DNA from: CAVSQX01 sp963730225
Lineage (GTDB): Bacteria > Planctomycetota > Phycisphaerae > Tepidisphaerales > Tepidisphaeraceae
DNA length: 64,000 bases
Direction of reading: 5' to 3'
Assembly: GCA_963730225.1 (NCBI GenBank)
Contig: CAVSQX010000004.1
Location: 186,001-250,000, forward strand
Under the pieces are notes generated by a model. That model had not been told where the DNA came from and ran no database searches. It saw nothing but the letters and a program-made list of their open reading frames with translations. Positions 63,611-64,000 of the stretch are shown here, in pieces; the stretch's first letter is position 1, and each line of letters opens with the position of its first letter. The translations under genes were made by a program, and so were the position numbers.

Positions 63611-64000
63611 ATGGCAAAGAAGAACGGCAAATCTCTGGTAATCGTTGAATCGCCGGCCAAGGCCAAGACGATCAACAAGTACCTGGGCGACGATTATGTC
63701 GTCCGGGCCAGCATGGGCCACGTCCGCGACCTGCCCAGCAAGGGCATGGGCGTCGATCTGGAAACCTTCACCCCCGATTACGAAATCCTCGAAGACCGAA
63801 GCAAAGTGGTCAATGAGCTCAAAAAGCTGGCCAGCCAGAGCAGCGAAATCTACCTGGCGACCGACTTGGACCGCGAAGGCGAAGCCATCGCCTGGCATCT
63901 GAAGGAAGCCCTGGGCATTCCCGATGAGCGGGTCAAGCGGGTCATCTTCAACGCCATCACCAAAAGCGAAATTCAAAAGGCGTTTGCCAAGCCGCACAAA
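63611..64000 (+). CDS. topA: DNA topoisomerase I (3' truncated by the window end)
   Basis: First 130 residues. ATG at 63611. The TOPRIM domain of type IA topoisomerases is clear: SLVIVESPAKAKTINKYLGD (catalytic Glu in VESPAKA), SMGHVRDLP, then LATDLDREGEAIAWHL with the acidic DxD metal pair (Asp-Leu-Asp) and VIFNAITKSEIQKAF. TopA relaxes negative supercoils. The gene continues past base 64000. The frame is unbroken in the visible part. Confidence 0.97.
   Translation, partial: MAKKNGKSLVIVESPAKAKTINKYLGDDYVVRASMGHVRDLPSKGMGVDLETFTPDYEILEDRSKVVNELKKLASQSSEIYLATDLDREGEAIAWHLKEALGIPDERVKRVIFNAITKSEIQKAFAKPHK

Overview
The window is GC-rich bacterial chromosome, most probably from a planctomycete of the class Phycisphaerae. 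This is inferred from many PEP-CTERM surface proteins, dockerin plus PEP-CTERM fusions, an H-X9-DG type prepilin-like protein, a XylR-type (LacI-like plus AraC) regulator, lineage-typical small hypothetical genes, and rpoB/rpoC standing apart from the rplJ-rplL ribosomal genes.

Layout. 1-1131: 3' end of groEL with a strong terminator. 1203-1879: a VapC-like PIN toxin and its overlapping partner. 2082-4287: an accessory patch holding an IS with 18-bp inverted ends and a 9-bp target duplication, remnants of a TrmH methyltransferase and probably a PemK/MazF toxin, and a RAYT-like HUH transposase flanked by two perfectly inverted 28-nt REP palindromes. 4355-13507: assorted small genes (CPBP protease, LamG and CHRD PEP-CTERM proteins, DUF3592, Spy-like, VOC, malectin lipoprotein between two paralogues, ABM, SnoaL-like). 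13529-21536: glycosyltransferase, then an envelope set: beta-barrel porin, lipoprotein, FecR protein, PEP-CTERM protein and a CHASE2-SpoIIE phosphatase. 21640-31122: a probable galactan-use region with a prepilin-like protein, two GH53 endo-galactanases, two related PEP-CTERM proteins and a XylR-type regulator. 31138-41183: metallophosphoesterase, an HTH/low-complexity/membrane protein, OmpA lipoprotein, radical SAM protein, sugar isomerase-like protein, PcrA/UvrD helicase, YeaO-like protein and ModB-ModA. 41422-48367: cell-shape cluster mreB-mreC-mreD-mrdA-DUF3592-like-rodA. 48368-54222: degenerate repeats, a palindromic operator and an RHH gene, cupin, lipoprotein, GHMP sugar kinase and an ABC exporter. 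54585-63257: rpoB, two tiny genes, rpoC. 63611-64000: start of topA.

An important technical point: about a dozen genes, including housekeeping ones (pcrA three times, the groEL tail), are broken by single-base frameshifts, several in G or C runs. Residual base-calling indels are the simplest explanation, so most are annotated here as one interrupted gene rather than as decayed pseudogenes. No tRNA, rRNA or CRISPR array was seen.
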